A DNA stretch of 64,000 nucleotides from Verrucomicrobiota bacterium (GTDB taxonomy: Bacteria; Verrucomicrobiota; Verrucomicrobiia; Palsa-1439), in the NCBI GenBank assembly GCA_003152315.1, contig PLZV01000025.1, positions 1-64,000 on the forward strand, written 5' to 3'. The notes below the pieces were generated by a model. The model searched no databases. It saw only the letters and a program-made list of their open reading frames with translations, and was not told the DNA's origin. Below, in pieces: positions 37,801 through 47,012 of this stretch; positions within the stretch are counted from its first letter, which is position 1, and every line of letters starts with the position of its first letter. The position numbers and the translations under genes were made by a program.

Positions 37801-40800
37801 ACAGCGTCGGGGATGGAATACCGGATTGGTGGCGATTGCAATATTTCGGCAGCGCCAACACGACGAACCCGAATTCGTGCGCCACCTGTGACTTCGATGG
37901 CGATGGTTTCAACAACCTGCAGGAATTTCAGGCAGGCACCAACCCGGGGAATACCAACTCGTACCCGATCAATTGGCCGGTGTTGGTCGTGTCGAACGTG
38001 TTCAGTGGGTTGAGCAATCCGACCGTGGTCACCCACGCGGGTGACGGGAGCGGCAGGCTTTTCGTCTGCGAACGGATTGGCAGGGTTCGCGTTGCGAACC
38101 GCGGCATTCTTTCGCCTACGGCATTTTTGGACATCCGGACACGAGTGAAGACGAGTGACATCGAGCAAGGCCTGCTCGGCCTGGCCTTCCCGCCCGGCTT
38201 TACGATCACCAACAGTCATTTCTACGTCACGTACACGGATTCTTCGAACAACCTGGTGGTGTCCCGTTTCTTTGTCACGACAAACTCCAACGTGGTCAAT
38301 GCGGCGACGGAGCAGCGGGTCCTGACGGTGCCCAAGCCTTACACCAACCATAACGGAGGCCAGTTGGCGTTCGGGCCGGATGGCTATTTGTATGTGGGAA
38401 TTGGCGACGGGGGAAGCGAAGGAGATCCGCTGAACAACGGGCAGACCACGACGAACCTGCTTGGCAAGATATTGCGGATCGACACTGAGGGAACCAACCA
38501 GACCTACGGCATACCGCCGACGAACCCATTCGTGGGCAATGCTTCCTATCTCCCGGAAATCTGGGCCTACGGTCTCCGCAATCCATGGCGGTTCTCTTTT
38601 GACCGGCTGACGGGAGACCTCTACATCGGCGACGTGGGCCAGAACACTTACGAAGAGATTGACTTCCAGAGCGCGAGAGATCCGGGCGGCGAGAATTACG
38701 GCTGGCGGTGGTTTGAAGGGAATCATCCGTACAATCTGCCGCTGGGCGCCAACACGAATAACCTGACCTGGCCGATTATCGAATACTCTCACGCCAATGG
38801 TTGTGCCGTGATCGGGGGCTACGTCTATCGTGGTTCGGCGTACCCGCGAATGTACGGGATTTATTTCTTTGGGGACTACTGCAACGGGGCGATCCGGGGG
38901 CTGATCAGCCAGTCTGGGTTTACGAATCAGTTGTACAGCCTCAACGACTCGATCTCCTCGTTTGGGGAAGATGATGCCGGGAACGTGTACGTCTCGCGCT
39001 TTAACTCGGGCCTGATCTCCCAAATCCAGGACACGGGCGCGGCCTACACGCCCGTGATCGCTCCCAGTGGAGGCACCTACCCATCCAACGTGCTCGCCAC
39101 CGTGACCTGCAACGAAGCAGGAGCCATCATCCATTACACGACCAATGGAGTCGACCCGACGCAGAGCGATCCAACGATCCAGTCCGGCGGTTTGATTCCG
39201 ATCAACTCGACGCTCTTGCTGAAGGCTCGAGCCTTCAAGGCGGGCCTGAATCCGAGCCCGGTTGCTTCCGCGAATTACGTGCTGGCGGTGACAGCGCCCA
39301 CGTTCAGTCCGCCGGCAGGCACCATTACCAGGGGCACAACGATCACGATCACTACGGTGACTCCAGGAGCCACCATCCTCTACACGCTCGATGGCACTGA
39401 TCCGACGCCGTCATCCCCGGTGTACACTCCACCCTTGGTGATCAATGGCAGTGTCACCCTCAAGGCGAAGGGAGTGAAGACTGGATACAGCGACAGTTCG
39501 ATCAGCAGCGTCTCGTATTCACTGCCCTCTTCAGCGACACCACAATTCAGTCCATCCCAGGGACCCATCACAAACGGTACGCAGGTCACCATCACTTCCG
39601 GCACATACGGAGTGACGATCCATTACACGTTGGACGGTACGTCTCCGACCTCCTCTTCACCTGTGTACACGGGTCCGTTGCTCCTTTCCGGAAACGTCAC
39701 TCTGATGGCGATGACAGCCAGTCCTGATTACCAGGACGGTGCAATCCAAAGCGCATTCTTCGGATCGATACAATACGAGAACACCCTGGTAAGCACCCTG
39801 GCAGGGAGCGGGCAGGCGGGATTCAGCAATGGGCCGGGAATCTCTGCTCAATTCTACTATCCGCAAGGCATCTGCAACGACGGTTTGGGCAACCTCTACG
39901 TGGCCGACAGCGATAATAACCGGATTCGAAAGGTTTCGCCGTCGGGGTTCGTAACAACGCTCGCGGGAACCGGCGTGGCCGGAAACCAAAGTGGCCCGGG
40001 GGCGACCGCACAATTTGATCGACCCGTCGGCACCTGTGTTGATTCGGCTGGAAACGTCTATGTGGCGGACGCCAACAACCTCGCGATCCGGAAAATCAGT
40101 ACTGCGGGGACAGTATCGACAGTCGCCGGCGCCGGCGTATGGGGCTATTTGGATGGTCCGGCATTGACGGCCCAATTCAGCAATCTTGGCCTGATGACCA
40201 TTGACGGGGCGGGCACGCTTTACATCAGCGAGGTCGCCCGCATTCGGGAGATGAGCACGAACGCAATCGTGAGCACCCTGGCGGGCACCGGCACGGACAG
40301 TCCAGAAGGGTGGAGTCAGAATGTCGGCATCAGTGTTGACGGCTCGGGGAATGTCTTTGCGGCCATCGGTTACGGCACAATTTTGGAAGTCAGCCCGGCG
40401 GGAGTGGTGCAACTTTTCGCGGGCAAACCGTTTGCTGGTATCAACACGCAGGCCTACGCGGACGGGCCTCGTCTCTCCGCGCAATTTCTCGGGCCCGCCG
40501 CCACGGCGGTGGACAAACTGGGGAATTTGTACGTCGCGGATGGCAACTACATCCGCAAGATCAGCCCCAGTGGACTCGTCACTACTCTCGCCGGGAACGG
40601 GCAGAGCGGTAGCACGGATGGTCCTGGATGGCAGGCAGAGTTCAATGGTCCGTATGGGATTTGCGTCGACGCGGAGGGCAACGTCTATGCCGCTGACAGG
40701 AACAACCAGAAAATCCGGAAGATCGTCCAACTTGGCTGGGACGGGGATGGTGACGGCATTCCCGATGCTTGGACTCAGTTGTATTTTGGGCATCCGTATG

Positions 40801-41147
40801 GTCAGACGAATGATCTTTCCTGCGCGACTTGTGACGCCGATGGGGATGGCATGAACAATCTGCAAGAATTCCTGGCGGGGACCGATCCAACGAATAGCGG
40901 TTCGGCCTTTGGCATTATCAGCATCGCGCTTCAAGGTAACGACGTGCTGGTGACCTGGAGGACGGGGATGGGCAAGACCAATGCGCTGCAGGCTACTGCC
41001 GGTACCGTTGACGGGGCTTACGGTACGAACGCCTCCGCGGATCTGTTCATCGTCACCAACACCGTTGGCATCACGACCAACTATCTCGACCTTGGCGGTG
41101 CCACGAACACGCCGGCGCGGTACTATCGCGTGCGGTTGGTGCCGTAG
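34827..41147 (+). CDS. Giant secreted mosaic protein (2106 aa): DUF11-like repeats, GSDH-like domain, CHB_HEX_C-like and NHL repeats, Ca-binding motifs
   Basis: VTNSGPADAANVVVLDSLPAGV (DUF11); GDGSGRLFVCERIGRVRV...GDVGQNTYEEIDF (sugar dehydrogenase-like); TILYTLDGTDPTPSSPVYTPPL repeats; GNLYVADSDNNRIRKVSPSG NHL repeats; DGDGIPDAW...DADGDGMNNLQEFLAGTDPT. Confidence 0.88.
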   Translation: MRHRIHRGTAVIVALWLLSSSQVASVTANTLDHFGFAPIISPQTSTVPFTITLQAQDVTNALVTGFVGPVTLSATGSNGSEPLTPTSSGTFSGGVWTGNVTINVIDSNIVLQASDGGGHTGSSNPFDTTSTHVRVINLAASDIGYDPFSDKIYASVGSGSLSNTVTVINPATGAIGSSVQVGPGPGRIAVADNGQLLHVAVSGLNAVKQVMIPSLTPGLSFSTYSGLPLTDMVPVPGSAGSVAVAVYRASDYGRVDTIYDNGVARANVANAANVIRFGGTNTVLYGVNNIFDQVHFDFYAMSVDASGATVTSYVPNLVGGFYGVYVEYGGGLLFTSYGQMIDPVAGTVIGGFPANGPVWPDTKAGRVLILYGSTLQAYDLTTSALIGSQTVYGMSGSPGYLIWAGANRVAFETSAGEVFIVDTGLVPSGGPADLALIGSDFPNPVDIGSNLTHSITITNLGPNTATNVLVLETLPANNILVSATASQGSCTQDAGVVRCSLGSINSGAAATANIVVQATKAGPVQTVTVVTSDTTDSTLTNNVVTNLTTVGFIPASDSVNVLNLTTSDLIYDTHSARLYASIPDGVTGGISNSVAAIDPMTGLVGQQAFVGEGPGKLAVADNGQYLYVGLTGTNLVARLDLPSMTTGLVFSLGTNQSAGARYVDDMVVLSGSSGSVAITLTNSCCSPAYDGVVVFDNGIPRSTVIPPGIGPDTLALSGTSTVLYGHDNESPLHGFYTMNVSGSGMTVTSDVPDLPNASCDIAFDGGLIFTSTGAVIQPTNSTQTTPFPASGLVCPDLADGRVFFLNGSTLQAFDPYTHLQIGSVPVSGISGATAGLVRWGADGLAFTTSGGQVFVLRTSLIPSGSVADLSVQALASPTPGEMGIAMTNSVTVTNSGPADAANVVVLDSLPAGVSFNSAVSSQGSCTLSNGLVVCNLGTVAAGASASTTISFTPSIGTMPTNVLTSTVLVTSAASEPNFANNSTSLVMTVVLDSVGDGIPDWWRLQYFGSANTTNPNSCATCDFDGDGFNNLQEFQAGTNPGNTNSYPINWPVLVVSNVFSGLSNPTVVTHAGDGSGRLFVCERIGRVRVANRGILSPTAFLDIRTRVKTSDIEQGLLGLAFPPGFTITNSHFYVTYTDSSNNLVVSRFFVTTNSNVVNAATEQRVLTVPKPYTNHNGGQLAFGPDGYLYVGIGDGGSEGDPLNNGQTTTNLLGKILRIDTEGTNQTYGIPPTNPFVGNASYLPEIWAYGLRNPWRFSFDRLTGDLYIGDVGQNTYEEIDFQSARDPGGENYGWRWFEGNHPYNLPLGANTNNLTWPIIEYSHANGCAVIGGYVYRGSAYPRMYGIYFFGDYCNGAIRGLISQSGFTNQLYSLNDSISSFGEDDAGNVYVSRFNSGLISQIQDTGAAYTPVIAPSGGTYPSNVLATVTCNEAGAIIHYTTNGVDPTQSDPTIQSGGLIPINSTLLLKARAFKAGLNPSPVASANYVLAVTAPTFSPPAGTITRGTTITITTVTPGATILYTLDGTDPTPSSPVYTPPLVINGSVTLKAKGVKTGYSDSSISSVSYSLPSSATPQFSPSQGPITNGTQVTITSGTYGVTIHYTLDGTSPTSSSPVYTGPLLLSGNVTLMAMTASPDYQDGAIQSAFFGSIQYENTLVSTLAGSGQAGFSNGPGISAQFYYPQGICNDGLGNLYVADSDNNRIRKVSPSGFVTTLAGTGVAGNQSGPGATAQFDRPVGTCVDSAGNVYVADANNLAIRKISTAGTVSTVAGAGVWGYLDGPALTAQFSNLGLMTIDGAGTLYISEVARIREMSTNAIVSTLAGTGTDSPEGWSQNVGISVDGSGNVFAAIGYGTILEVSPAGVVQLFAGKPFAGINTQAYADGPRLSAQFLGPAATAVDKLGNLYVADGNYIRKISPSGLVTTLAGNGQSGSTDGPGWQAEFNGPYGICVDAEGNVYAADRNNQKIRKIVQLGWDGDGDGIPDAWTQLYFGHPYGQTNDLSCATCDADGDGMNNLQEFLAGTDPTNSGSAFGIISIALQGNDVLVTWRTGMGKTNALQATAGTVDGAYGTNASADLFIVTNTVGITTNYLDLGGATNTPARYYRVRLVP

Positions 41148-41727
41148 GCTGGGCCGGGGATTTGGGATTGCCGCGACAACCACATCGCCGCGTATTGCGC
41201 AAGCAGTGCTGTGGTCTGTTTTTTTTACAGATGTACCCTTAATAAGGCCAATGTTCATGGGCATTTTGGAGAAAAGCTTCCAAACCTTCCATACCCTGCG
41301 AAGTGCGCTCACTGGTCTTTGGAGGTTGGGGTAGAGTGGACGCGTGAAAAGGAATGTGAGCAACACGAAGGGCACGAAGGAGACACGAAGCAGACACGAA
41401 GGGGACGGAGTGTGCACGATCCGCCTTCGCCAAGGCTTCGGCGCGACAGGGGGGAAGGGGCAGGATTGGGAATTCGAGGGGGGAAAATGGGGCGCGGAGG
41501 GAGTGGGGGCGTTTGAGATGGCTAGCGACGGTGAAACACGTCTAAGGACAGCTAACGACGTGTTAGATTTTTTGGGGGTTGAAAATGGGACCACAATATA
41601 TGGTGGTTTTGGCGAGGGGGACGAAGTGGCGGAGGGAGGCCAATGTTGCTTGACGGGGTGGGGGGTGCGTGGTAGCGTCGCCCGCACTTTAGCCCAGAGA
41701 AGGAACCACATTACCCACAAGGAACTC

Positions 41728-42810
41728 ATGAAGAGCCGCGCAGTTCTCGCCACTTTTGTCATTGCCGTCACGCTCGTTTGCCGGACGTTCGCGGCGGACA
41801 AGCCAAAGGCCGCTGTTCAAACCAACGCTCCCGTTGCGGCCGTCACGGCGACCGCTCCCAAGACTGGCGAAGTCGTGGCGCGCGTCAATGGCACGGAAAT
41901 CAACCGCAAGGAACTCGATGCGGCGGTGCAGGCGTTTACGTTCCAGATGGCTCGCCGTGGCCGCCCCCTTCCGCCGGGCCAGGGCGCGACGGTGGAACGC
42001 GACATCCTGGATGAGTTGATTGGCCGTGAACTGTTGCGGCAGGAAGGCAGCAAGCATATTCCCGCGGATATTGACAAGAAGGTGAAGGATCAGATTGATC
42101 TGGTGACGACGCAGGTTGGCGGCGAAGAGCAACTCAAGAAAACACTCGCGGACACCGGCATCACGCCCGACGAGTACGCCAAGCGGGTCCGCGACAACGT
42201 GATCATTCGCGAGGCGATCGAGAGCGTCGTCGACAAGGAAGTCAAAATCGCCCCCGAGGAGATCCGGGCGTTTTACGATAAGAATCCCGACCAATTCAAA
42301 CAGCCGGAAACGGTTCGCGCCAGCCACGTCCTCATCCACTGCGCACCCACTGCGACCGACGAAGTGAAGAAGGAGAAGCGCACGCAGATTGACAGCGTGC
42401 GTGCGCTGGTCAAGAGCGGTGAGAAATTCGCGGATGTGGCCAAGAAGTTTTCCGAGGACCCAGGCAGCGCCCAGAACGGCGGCGATCTCGGGTTTTTCGG
42501 GCGTGGCCAGATGGTGCCGGAATTTGACGCGGCGGCGTTTTCGCTGAAAACAAACGAAATCAGTGACGTCATCACCACGCAGTATGGGTACCACGTCCTG
42601 TTGGTCACGGACCGCAAACCGGCGCAGACCGTCCCCTTCGATCAGGTGAAGGTCGATCTCGCGCAGTTTTTGAAGCAGCGCAAGGGCAACGATATCACGC
42701 GCGACCAGGTCGCCAGTCTGCGCAAAGCGGCGAAGGTTGAGATTCTCGTGCCGGAGCCGCCGCCCGCGCCGGTCGTCGAAACCGCGCCCGTGCAAGCCCC
42801 AAAGAAGTGA
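41728..42810 (+). CDS. Parvulin-type peptidyl-prolyl isomerase (PpiC/SurA-like)
   Basis: Signal peptide; ASHVLIHCAPTATDEVKKEKRTQIDSVRALVKSGEKFADVAKKFSEDPGSAQNGGDLGFFGRGQMVPEFDAAAF. Confidence 0.92.
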   Translation: MKSRAVLATFVIAVTLVCRTFAADKPKAAVQTNAPVAAVTATAPKTGEVVARVNGTEINRKELDAAVQAFTFQMARRGRPLPPGQGATVERDILDELIGRELLRQEGSKHIPADIDKKVKDQIDLVTTQVGGEEQLKKTLADTGITPDEYAKRVRDNVIIREAIESVVDKEVKIAPEEIRAFYDKNPDQFKQPETVRASHVLIHCAPTATDEVKKEKRTQIDSVRALVKSGEKFADVAKKFSEDPGSAQNGGDLGFFGRGQMVPEFDAAAFSLKTNEISDVITTQYGYHVLLVTDRKPAQTVPFDQVKVDLAQFLKQRKGNDITRDQVASLRKAAKVEILVPEPPPAPVVETAPVQAPKK

Positions 42811-42844
42811 CGACGGGCGTTTCGCCCGAATCCGACGGTACCGT

Positions 42845-42875
42845 GCGATTGACGCGGCCTGCGGAAGTTTCGTTG
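42845..42875 (+). promoter_or_regulatory. Promoter-like repeated motif, copy 1
   Basis: GCGATTGACGCGGCCTGCGGAAGTTTCGTTG, upstream of PEP-CTERM gene. Confidence 0.45.
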
Positions 42876-43033
42876 AATAGTTTTGCGAGACGCACCTATT
42901 GTCTTTGGCAATTCAGTTGAATTCATCCAGAGATTTACCTTGCTTTCGGAAGGCCTGAAGGTTTACAAGGATGGCTGGCGGGTGAATTTCCAAAGCGAGT
43001 TTGGAAATCACAAAAAACTCGGGGGATCCAATC

Positions 43034-43801
43034 ATGAAGAATACCTTGCTAAGGTTTTTCATCACGTGTGCCTTGTTTGTTGCCGGTTCCGTTGAAGCGC
43101 AGATCTTGACCATCAACCCTGTAAGCTCATACGGCACCATCACGTTTAACGACGTCAATTCTCTCAACCCCAGTCTCCTTCCCGGCAGCACGTATAGCCA
43201 GGGCTCGAGCCCGTGGACTGGCGCACCCGTGTCTTTGTCCCAGACGGACCCGACCACGCTGGATTTTGCCAACGGTATTCTGGATGCCAGCACTTACGGC
43301 CCTTTCAGTTACCCGATCCTTTTGAACAATATTACGCTGACACAACCGAGCGTTAACACCGGCTTCGCCCAGCTGAATGTCCAATTTGGCGTCCAATACC
43401 AGATTGGCGCCGGCGGGTTGTCGGCGGCGCCCGTGCAATACCCAAACTTCCTGATCAGCGGCACGGTTCAGCCGCCGTCCACCAGTTACGCCTCGATTTC
43501 CGGCTACATCAACTACTTTGCCATTAACGCCGCGGGAGTCGGCAGTCTCGTTGACACCGTGAATTATAACTGGCTCTACAACACCCCGGGCCCGTTCAGC
43601 GGTATTTCCGTCTCGGGTTCTCCCGTCAATCCGCTCCTGAGCGCCATTGGTCCCAATTCCACGCTGGTGGTCACGGGCAGCCTTACGTTCGTGGTCGATC
43701 CGGCCAGCATTACGGTGCAGACCGTTCCCGAACCGGCCTCGCAAGCGCTGGCGGTCGTGGCACTGGTGGGCTTGGCGGCGGTTTGCCGACGACGAAAATA
43801 G
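43034..43801 (+). CDS. PEP-CTERM sorting-domain protein
   Basis: Signal peptide MKNTLLRFFITCALFVAGSVEAQ; C-terminal VPEPASQALAVVALVGLAAVCRRRK. Confidence 0.88.
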   Translation: MKNTLLRFFITCALFVAGSVEAQILTINPVSSYGTITFNDVNSLNPSLLPGSTYSQGSSPWTGAPVSLSQTDPTTLDFANGILDASTYGPFSYPILLNNITLTQPSVNTGFAQLNVQFGVQYQIGAGGLSAAPVQYPNFLISGTVQPPSTSYASISGYINYFAINAAGVGSLVDTVNYNWLYNTPGPFSGISVSGSPVNPLLSAIGPNSTLVVTGSLTFVVDPASITVQTVPEPASQALAVVALVGLAAVCRRRK

Positions 43802-43823
43802 GGAGCATCCGTTTCCGATTCAG

Positions 43824-43864
43824 AGAGCCGCTCGACCGATGGGTCGACGGCTCTTTGGTTTTTG
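43824..43864 (+). terminator. Rho-independent terminator
   Basis: AGAGCCG(c)TCGACC-gat-GGTCGACGGCTCT (approx.) followed by TTGGTTTTT, just after PEP-CTERM stop. Confidence 0.7.
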
Positions 43865-43953
43865 AGAACTGTTGGCGTCTCGCTGGCTCGGCTCCGCGAG
43901 CTGCTGAACCCGTCCGTGACGCTGGATCTATCCCTCGTGGATCGTCTTGCCAT

Positions 43954-43984
43954 GCGATTGACGCCGACGGCGGAAGTTTCATAG
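43954..43984 (+). promoter_or_regulatory. Promoter-like repeated motif, copy 2
   Basis: GCGATTGACGCCGACGGCGGAAGTTTCATAG. Confidence 0.45.
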
Positions 43985-44232
43985 GTCAAACCTGTGAAAC
44001 GCCCTATGTTGGACAAACACAGCCCGGCGTGGACAAAATGCGGTTTTTGGGGGTGTCTCTACGGGGCAACTGTCCGCCTAAAATGCCCCAAATGCCCTAT
44101 GCTGGACACCACGGGTTGCCCCAGCGGCTGCCCCAGATGCCGCGCAAGTTTTGGTAACTTACGCCGCGCCTTGCTGCTCCCTTGACAATGAAAGTCACTC
44201 GCGCTATTGGTGTGAACGAAAGGAGTATTGTG

Positions 44233-44472
44233 ATGCAAATTTTACAAAAACGAGAAGGGATGGCTTCGCCCGAAGGCATCGACGGAATCATTTTTGATTT
44301 TGAAAAGGGACACGTTGTGGTTCTTCGCGACCTTATTAAGGGACAGCCACAAGCAACCGTCGAGCAAGCGGCTTCGCAACTTTTGACGCGTGCTTTGGAA
44401 AGAGGGGAACCGACAAAGTTATTGACGCTGAATGAGGAGCAATTCAAGCAGATTATGAGGTTGGGGCGCTGA
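44233..44472 (+). CDS. Small conserved hypothetical protein
   Basis: AAAGGAG RBS then MQILQKREGMASPEGIDGIIFDFEKGHVVVLRDLIKG... Confidence 0.55.
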   Translation: MQILQKREGMASPEGIDGIIFDFEKGHVVVLRDLIKGQPQATVEQAASQLLTRALERGEPTKLLTLNEEQFKQIMRLGR

Positions 44473-44657
44473 TTGTCGCATGGCTGAATGGTGCTGCCCC
44501 AACGCCCGCGTCCCCGCGCTCCGTCACTGGTGGGTCGATGTCCCGAACCCGATGCTGTTGCCCGACGCGCCCAAAGAGGAACCAGAAGCGACCACAGAAT
44601 CACCGCCGCCTGTTGTGCCGGATGCGTTTTGGTATCGCTCGTCACCACAGCCCGTAA

Positions 44658-45266
44658 CTACTTAACCTCTTTACCGTGAAATGTGATCGGGTGTGCGACC
44701 GCTGGCTTGTCGTGAATCTGCATTGCATTGATGGCTTCTTCGATGACTGCTTCCGCCTGTTCAATTTCTTTCCAGTTAGCGGCAAGTTCCTCGCCTTCTT
44801 CTCTTGTGCGTTGCCCATCGTGCATAATCATTCCGCGATACGAAGCCGCATGGATGGCTACATTGAAAGCCGTCTGCACTTCGGGCGAGAGATAGAACTT
44901 GTTTTGGATAAACCAAACTTCGCACTTGTGGGCTTCTGCCATAATTTCTCTGCCGCTGTTCGCCTTGTGCAACAAATCTTGCCACAGTTGAAATGCCATT
45001 TGGTGAGCCGCTAGTCTTTCCCGCAATGTCTCTTTCCGCGCGGCGTGTCCGTCTTTCGCAGTTTCTTCCGCGTCGGTGATCTTTGGCGTGTCGTGGAGTT
45101 TGGCGCGGTTTCTGAATCTCTCCGAAAAGTAAACGAAAGCGAGGGCGGAAACAGTAGACGCAACAATGCAAAGAATGGATTGCCACCACCGGAAAGAATA
45201 TCCTTCGCGCGCCGCTTGGGTGATGATGTCTTGAATCTGTTGTGGTGTTAGCCCGTCGGCAAGCAT
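44658..45266 (-). CDS. Hypothetical protein with one TM helix
   Basis: 202-aa ORF; WWQSILCIVASTVSALAFVYFSERF. Confidence 0.6.
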   Translation of the reverse strand: MLADGLTPQQIQDIITQAAREGYSFRWWQSILCIVASTVSALAFVYFSERFRNRAKLHDTPKITDAEETAKDGHAARKETLRERLAAHQMAFQLWQDLLHKANSGREIMAEAHKCEVWFIQNKFYLSPEVQTAFNVAIHAASYRGMIMHDGQRTREEGEELAANWKEIEQAEAVIEEAINAMQIHDKPAVAHPITFHGKEVK

Positions 45267-45268
45267 GA

Positions 45269-45496
45269 CTATTGCCTTTCAAACGGCAGCCATATCCGTT
45301 TGTGTTCCGGGAAATTCACTCGGTTGACTCCGTTGGTTTGCAGTACATACACCACGCCAGTTTTTGAGTCGAACACCGTATCTAGTGTCCCTTCAATTCG
45401 CAGTTGGTAACGACCTGCGGGATTGGAATTGCGACCCGCTAAGAACGCGGCAATCGCTACAGCCACGAGAAGGATTGCACACCAGAATTGCTTCAT
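45269..45496 (-). CDS. Hypothetical membrane-anchored small protein
   Basis: MKQFWCAILLVAVAIAAFLAGRN; 2 bp upstream of next gene. Confidence 0.5.
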   Translation of the reverse strand: MKQFWCAILLVAVAIAAFLAGRNSNPAGRYQLRIEGTLDTVFDSKTGVVYVLQTNGVNRVNFPEHKRIWLPFERQ

Positions 45497-45704
45497 GCGG
45501 CGGATGGTACAGCGGCAGGAACGCCGAATCAAGCTGCGCTATTGCTGGCCCGACTGCTGCGTTGTCAGTCTAAGGAGTCGACGCTTTACAATTCACAAAT
45601 CATACTTGTGTTGGTGGAAAGGCGTATGACTTGTACCAATCGGCTTTCGAGCTAGGTTTCGCGAGTGATAGCGGGTTCTCGGCGGGGACCAATGATTTCG
45701 CCTC

Positions 45705-45735
45705 GCGGTTGACGCGAACGGTGGAAGTTTCATAG
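45705..45735 (+). promoter_or_regulatory. Promoter-like repeated motif, copy 3
   Basis: GCGGTTGACGCGAACGGTGGAAGTTTCATAG; TTGACG-N18-TAGACT, 16 bp upstream of CNNM ORF. Confidence 0.5.
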
Positions 45736-45751
45736 ACTTGCGCCGGCCCTC

Positions 45752-47011
45752 ATGTTCACGATTACGCTGCTTCTCGAACTGCTCGCACTGGGAGGACTCC
45801 TGGTTCTGTCGGCATTTTTTTCGGGGACCGAGATCGCCCTGTTCTCGCTCAGCAAACTGCAACTCCGCCGCTTGCGCCAGGAACATCCGGCCCAGGGCCA
45901 GATTATCAGCGAGCTTCTCGACCAGCCGCATCGATTGCTCTCGACCATTCTCTTCGGCAACACCGTCGCCAACGTCGGCGCCGCCATCCTCGGTTACTCG
46001 ATCTTGCAGACGCTCGTCCCGCGACATGCGGAGGCGGTCGCCGTGCCGGTGATGACCGTGGTGATTCTTCTTTGCGGCGAGGTCACACCGAAGACCCTGG
46101 TCATTCGCAGCGCCGAGTTCTTCGCCGTCCATCTCGCGCGGCCCATCCGTTGGACGGTCGTCTCAACCTCCCAACTCCGCCGCACGACCGAGGGGGTGTC
46201 CGCGTGGATCGTCCAGCGTATCGAGCGGTTGCCTTACTTTTCAGCGCAGAAGGTGCGCTCTGCTGCGCCGACGGAAGACGAGTACCGCACATTGCTCAGC
46301 GCCAGCGAGCGCGCCGGGGTTGTTCGCAAGGAAGAACGCTATATGGTCAACAAAATCCTCGCGCTGGAAAAAATGCAGGTGAAGGAAATCATGACTCCGC
46401 GTGTGGACATGCAGTGTGTTGAGGATATGCTCCAACCTGACGAGATGGCCGTGGCCTTGCGCCGCATCAAACACCGCCGTGTGCCCATCATCCATGAAAC
46501 GCCCGACACCGTCGAGGGGATCCTCAAGGTCAAAGACTTCCTGGTCAATCCGCGGCGCGAGCTCGACGAAGTCGTGGAGTTGCCGAATTTTGTCCCCGAA
46601 ACGATGTCCGTTGCGAAGCTGTTGAAGAACTTTCGCAAACAGGAGCATCCCGTGGCCATTGTGGTCGACGAGTACGGTGGCACGCAAGGGATGGTCACAC
46701 TGGAAGATGTTCTCGAGGAGATCGTCGGCGAGATTGAAGACGAATTCGACAAGAGCGAGATCATGGTGCAGAAGCTCGACGAGCGCCGCTACCTCATCAA
46801 CGGCAAGGCGCGGCTGGAACTCGTCAACGAGCAGTGCGGACTGGTGCTGCAAGCGCCTGACGTCGAGACCATCGCTGGCTGGGTGATCGCGCAACTCGGG
46901 GCATTGCCAAAGGAGGGCGAACAAGTGTCTGTCGAGAACGTTCGCGCCACCGCCCGCAAAGTCCTGAAGAATCGCGTCGGCGAAGTCTTGTTGGAGGTCG
47001 AGGGACGCTGA
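45752..47011 (+). CDS. CNNM/CBS-domain transporter-like protein (HlyC/CorC family)
   Basis: GTEIALFSLSKLQLRRL, VKEIMTPRVDMQCVE, AIVVDEYGGTQGMVTLEDVLEEIVGEIEDEFD. Confidence 0.92.
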   Translation: MFTITLLLELLALGGLLVLSAFFSGTEIALFSLSKLQLRRLRQEHPAQGQIISELLDQPHRLLSTILFGNTVANVGAAILGYSILQTLVPRHAEAVAVPVMTVVILLCGEVTPKTLVIRSAEFFAVHLARPIRWTVVSTSQLRRTTEGVSAWIVQRIERLPYFSAQKVRSAAPTEDEYRTLLSASERAGVVRKEERYMVNKILALEKMQVKEIMTPRVDMQCVEDMLQPDEMAVALRRIKHRRVPIIHETPDTVEGILKVKDFLVNPRRELDEVVELPNFVPETMSVAKLLKNFRKQEHPVAIVVDEYGGTQGMVTLEDVLEEIVGEIEDEFDKSEIMVQKLDERRYLINGKARLELVNEQCGLVLQAPDVETIAGWVIAQLGALPKEGEQVSVENVRATARKVLKNRVGEVLLEVEGR

Positions 47012-47012
47012 C

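Noticed and set aside
41535-41564. Hairpin AACACGTC...GACGTGTT followed by AGATTTTTT as a terminator
   Set aside because: 8-bp stem with a long 14-nt loop; too weak to assign, although it could be a minor regulatory hairpin.
39657-41801. 714-aa minus-strand ORF antisense to the giant secreted protein (also 37776..39134)
   Set aside because: Antisense open frames are common in high-GC genes; low-complexity composition and no recognisable domain, while the plus-strand frame has clear repeats.
44001-44110. Short repeated phrase GCCCTATGyTGGACA upstream of 44233
   Set aside because: Two copies of about 15 bp only; no supporting structure.
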